From Paraescarpia echinospica (taxonomy: Eukaryota > Annelida > Polychaeta > Sabellida > Siboglinidae), in contig CM034531.1 in NCBI GenBank assembly GCA_020002185.1, positions 88,562,288 to 88,626,287 on the forward strand: a stretch of 64,000 nucleotides of DNA. Reading direction: 5' to 3'. Below the pieces are notes generated by a model, which did not search any database, was not told the DNA's origin, and saw nothing but the letters and a program-made list of their open reading frames with translations. Position 1 is the first letter of the stretch. Each line of letters begins with the position of its first letter. Of the stretch, positions 61,300 to 64,000 are shown piece after piece. Position numbers and translations under genes: made by a program.

Positions 61300-61368
61300 A
61301 CAAGGTTTCCGCGTTCTCTTTGTTCTTGGAATTTGTTTCCAGCGTTGCTTCAGCAGCATCTTCTTTGC
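61300..61368 (-). CDS. Inverted copy of exon 25
   Basis: Same as 30071-30139. Confidence 0.75.
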
Positions 61369-61557
61369 CTGAATGAAACATAATTTGCTGGTACATCATC
61401 TGTAGCACATCACGTGAATCGTACGGTGCTTTAAATATATCGATGTTCGTTTACATAACTATAAGTTTAAAAACTAATATAATTAGTATCGGTAGTGTAC
61501 ATTAGACTGTGTTTTACTTTCACATTTACGTTATTGTTACATAATCGCGCATCGGGG

Positions 61558-61990
61558 TCGCTGCTAGTCCCGCACCCTTGGCATGTGGCGTCGCTGCTAG
61601 TCCCGCACCCTTGGCATGTGGGGTCGCTGCTAGCCCCGCACCCTTGGCATGTGGGGTCACTGCTAGCCCCGCGCCTTGGCATGTGGGGTCGCTGCTAGCC
61701 CCGCACCCTTGGCATGTGGCGTCGCTGCTAGCCCCGCACCCTTGGCATGTGGCGTCGCTACTAGCCCCGCACCCTTGGCATGTGGCGTCGCTGCTAGCCC
61801 CGCACCCTTGGCATGTGGGGTCGCTACTAGCCCCGCACCCTTGGCATGTGGCGTCGCTGCTAGCCCCGCACCCTTGGCATGTGGCGTCGCTGCTAGCCCC
61901 GCACCCTTGGCATGTGGCGTCGCTGCTAGCCCCGCACCCTTGGCATATGGGGTCATTGCTAACCCCGCACCCTTGGCATGTGACGTTGTC
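61558..61990. repeat. 33-bp minisatellite, inverted copy, about 13 units
   Basis: Reverse complement of the array at 29294-29885 with five fewer units; the short unit is retained near 61670. Confidence 0.95.
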
Positions 61991-62333
61991 GAAACGTGTA
62001 AAATAGACTGCGCCCGTTATTCAACAATCTCGTTGTCACTTAAGTTAAAATAATTAATAAAACTCGCATTACAGTGGAATGGCTTGATTGGACAATACTA
62101 GATTTTTTGGGGAATTCGCTTTAGTATGGGACGCGGGCGTTTCCAATATTGCAACAGTCAAATTCTAGACCGTCGAAATCATACACTAGAACGAACTACG
62201 ACGAAATACAATTTAATCTGCCTCAATCAACTACCACTCATGGCTTGCGAGGGTGTGCTGTTTTTTACAGAAGTTATACGTGTGTTTGTTTGCTAGTGCG
62301 CTTGCGCGTGCGCGTACACACGGGTCTAGCTAC

Positions 62334-62522
62334 CTGTAACAGCGAAGTCGAAAATACATTCCTTGTTGTCGCCACACTTCTTTTGGGCCTTGTCCCGCTG
62401 CGATGACGTCATGTCCGCCAGTACGTCTTCCAGGAACCGTGGCACGAACGTGGGGTGGGCGAATGTCGTGTAACTCTCGCCCGATGCGTAGTAGAACAGT
62501 GAGTCGATATTCTGTATCCTCC
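62334..62522 (-). CDS. Inverted copy of exon 24
   Basis: Same splice sites and codons as 28752-28940. Confidence 0.85.
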
Positions 62523-62855
62523 CTGACCAGAAATGTGTAAAGGTGATATACTTATTCGAGTAAACATGAAGAAAATTAACGCCCCGAAAACCACGAAGCG
62601 ATTTGCCAATATATTTTGGAACACGGATGCAGAAACAACACTACTAAGATGTGCACACAGGGTGTGATAACCCACAGAGGGACTCTGATAATTGGCTGCG
62701 CAGGAAGTTATATAATAAATTACCTTATCGTACGGAACCAATATCACGCCGCACGCAAGCACATTCATACATGCACACGCATCAACGTACGAACTGGCAT
62801 TACACGCGCTTAAACATGCATATAGAGCAAAGGCTTCGTGACTTGCATCGTTCAC

Positions 62856-63050
62856 CAAACTGTGTAAATATCGTCTTCTCCGACGAGCTGTTTGACAACG
62901 GCACGGCGTTCTCCCCTGGCGGCAGGAGGTCGTCAGTCGGGTCGTCATTGAACACACCCATCAGGCCTTTCGTGTTGCTCTTGAATGTGCTGGGGGCTCC
63001 AACCGTAATGTCAAGCTGCTGTGCTTTCACGCCAATTGTCAATGAGAATC
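62856..63050 (-). CDS. Inverted copy of exon 23
   Basis: Same splice sites and codons as 28224-28418. Confidence 0.85.
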
Positions 63051-63462
63051 CTGCATAAAAACAACAAGCAAAGACCCAAAAACCCGGTTTAAGTAATCGT
63101 AGACGCCACATGAGACAGCATTACAAAATTACGATAATAATGTAATAAAGAAGCCACCGTTCATTTTGAAGTAGTAAATGTATGAATGAAACACAAATGG
63201 GGAAGGAAAATGATACACACTTGAAAACGTAATCAGTGTTAGTATTTAAATTAGTAACAATTATTTTAGCTGTGCAACTCAATTGTATCATTGCAGTTTG
63301 GTTTACAGAAAACATTAGTTAGTATAAAAACTGCAGTAAGTTATTTAGGTATGTATACCACGGGGAAACAACACTAACTTTTTTAACATTAGTCTCATTT
63401 ATAAGTGTTACGTCGTCGGCTAAAGCATCACGCCAGTTTGGGTTGTATGGCTGACATCATAC

Positions 63463-63597
63463 CTGTTGAGTAGGCTACTACGAGCTGAGTGTAGTTCGTC
63501 TTCGTGACACTGACACAGTTGTATTCCAGGAAATCTGTTACGTTGGCTGATGTGAACCAATCCGTGACGTCTTTGTTTTCAATAAAAATCACCAAAC
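63463..63597 (-). CDS. Inverted copy of exon 22
   Basis: Same splice sites and codons as 27677-27811. Confidence 0.8.
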
Positions 63598-64000
63598 CTA
63601 GAGCAGCAATGATGAAAAATATATAGTTATTGCTCATCTAATCGCTACTTGAACATAACGGTTCTCTTAACTGGTATTTGTTTAACTTTATTTGTGATAT
63701 TGTCATATCATATTCACATCTTAGAGACAAAACGTGATAACGCCGATCTGAAAAAATGAAATATTAGTATGATGTTTGATTATATGTAGCAACACAATCG
63801 ATAGTCAGATATGACGTTTATTTAGGTAGGAACACAATCATAAGTCCGCAAACATATAAGATACTACAATTAACAAACCATGTTTCATTTTAAATTACAC
63901 TACTTCTTCTGTTATTACACATTCTACTTCGATAAACACTACTCTTTGTTTAGGCCTATATGGTGACAGGGCATTGTAACTGCTGTAGTAGTTGGAAGTC

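Larger units (their letters stand above)
60395..64000 (-). repeat. Inverted copy of 27274-31044
   Basis: Reverse complement of the region from intron 21 to intron 27 of the EGF gene; base 60395 pairs with 31044 and 64000 with 27274. Length is 3606 against 3771 bp; the 165-bp difference is five minisatellite units. All open frames compared in both copies are the same. It continues beyond the window. Confidence 0.97.

Overview
This window is eukaryotic DNA from an animal, most likely a marine invertebrate. It has an AT-rich, intron-dense host background, GT-AG introns, many CA/GT microsatellites and remnants of CR1, RTE, Penelope and Ty3/gypsy retroelements. I cannot fix the phylum from sequence alone; a lophotrochozoan or invertebrate deuterostome fits best.

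Positions 1-4850 are a retroelement graveyard. It holds a plus-strand CR1-type LINE 3' half, a Ty3/gypsy protease fragment, and a minus-strand CR1 5' half with an SGNH-esterase ORF1 and an endonuclease. Positions 5959-45722 carry one large plus-strand gene whose 5' end lies outside the window. I could place 50 coding exons that stay in one uninterrupted frame of about 2,340 codons. The order is 14 Notch-like EGF modules, a NIDO domain, AMOP, VWD, an Ig/cadherin-like fold, a mixed block of EGF and calcium-binding EGF modules, seven more Notch-like EGFs, two SEA domains with cleavage-type motifs, one transmembrane helix and a repetitive Ser/Arg-rich cytoplasmic tail. It looks like a mucin-4-like type I membrane adhesion or signalling protein. 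Its introns hold a degenerate Ty3/gypsy element, Penelope, RTE and CR1/L2-like pieces, SINEs, long dinucleotide tracts, a 33-bp minisatellite and decayed relics of lost EGF exons.

Positions 45723-50370 hold the 3' end of that gene, SINE and RTE-LINE fragments, and otherwise unrecognised sequence. From about 50375 to the assembly gap at 59395 the composition changes to GC- and CpG-rich coding DNA. This is a virus-derived or Polinton-like element with a protein-primed-type family B DNA polymerase, broken by stops and frameshifts. It also has an RPA-like OB-fold protein, a short spliced gene on the opposite strand, a 265-bp triple repeat between the divergent genes, and a compact set of short ORFs. 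Each of these ORFs starts exactly at a splice acceptor, and three of the four acceptors have a branch-point-like sequence that contains the stop codon of the preceding ORF. This layout suggests alternative splicing from a shared leader exon and is the most unusual thing in the window.

After 1,000 Ns, positions 60395-64000 are an inverted copy of 27274-31044 (exons 22-27 of the big gene). It matches wherever I compared it, except that it has five fewer minisatellite units. This is probably an allelic contig joined in the wrong orientation, although a real inverted duplication is not excluded.
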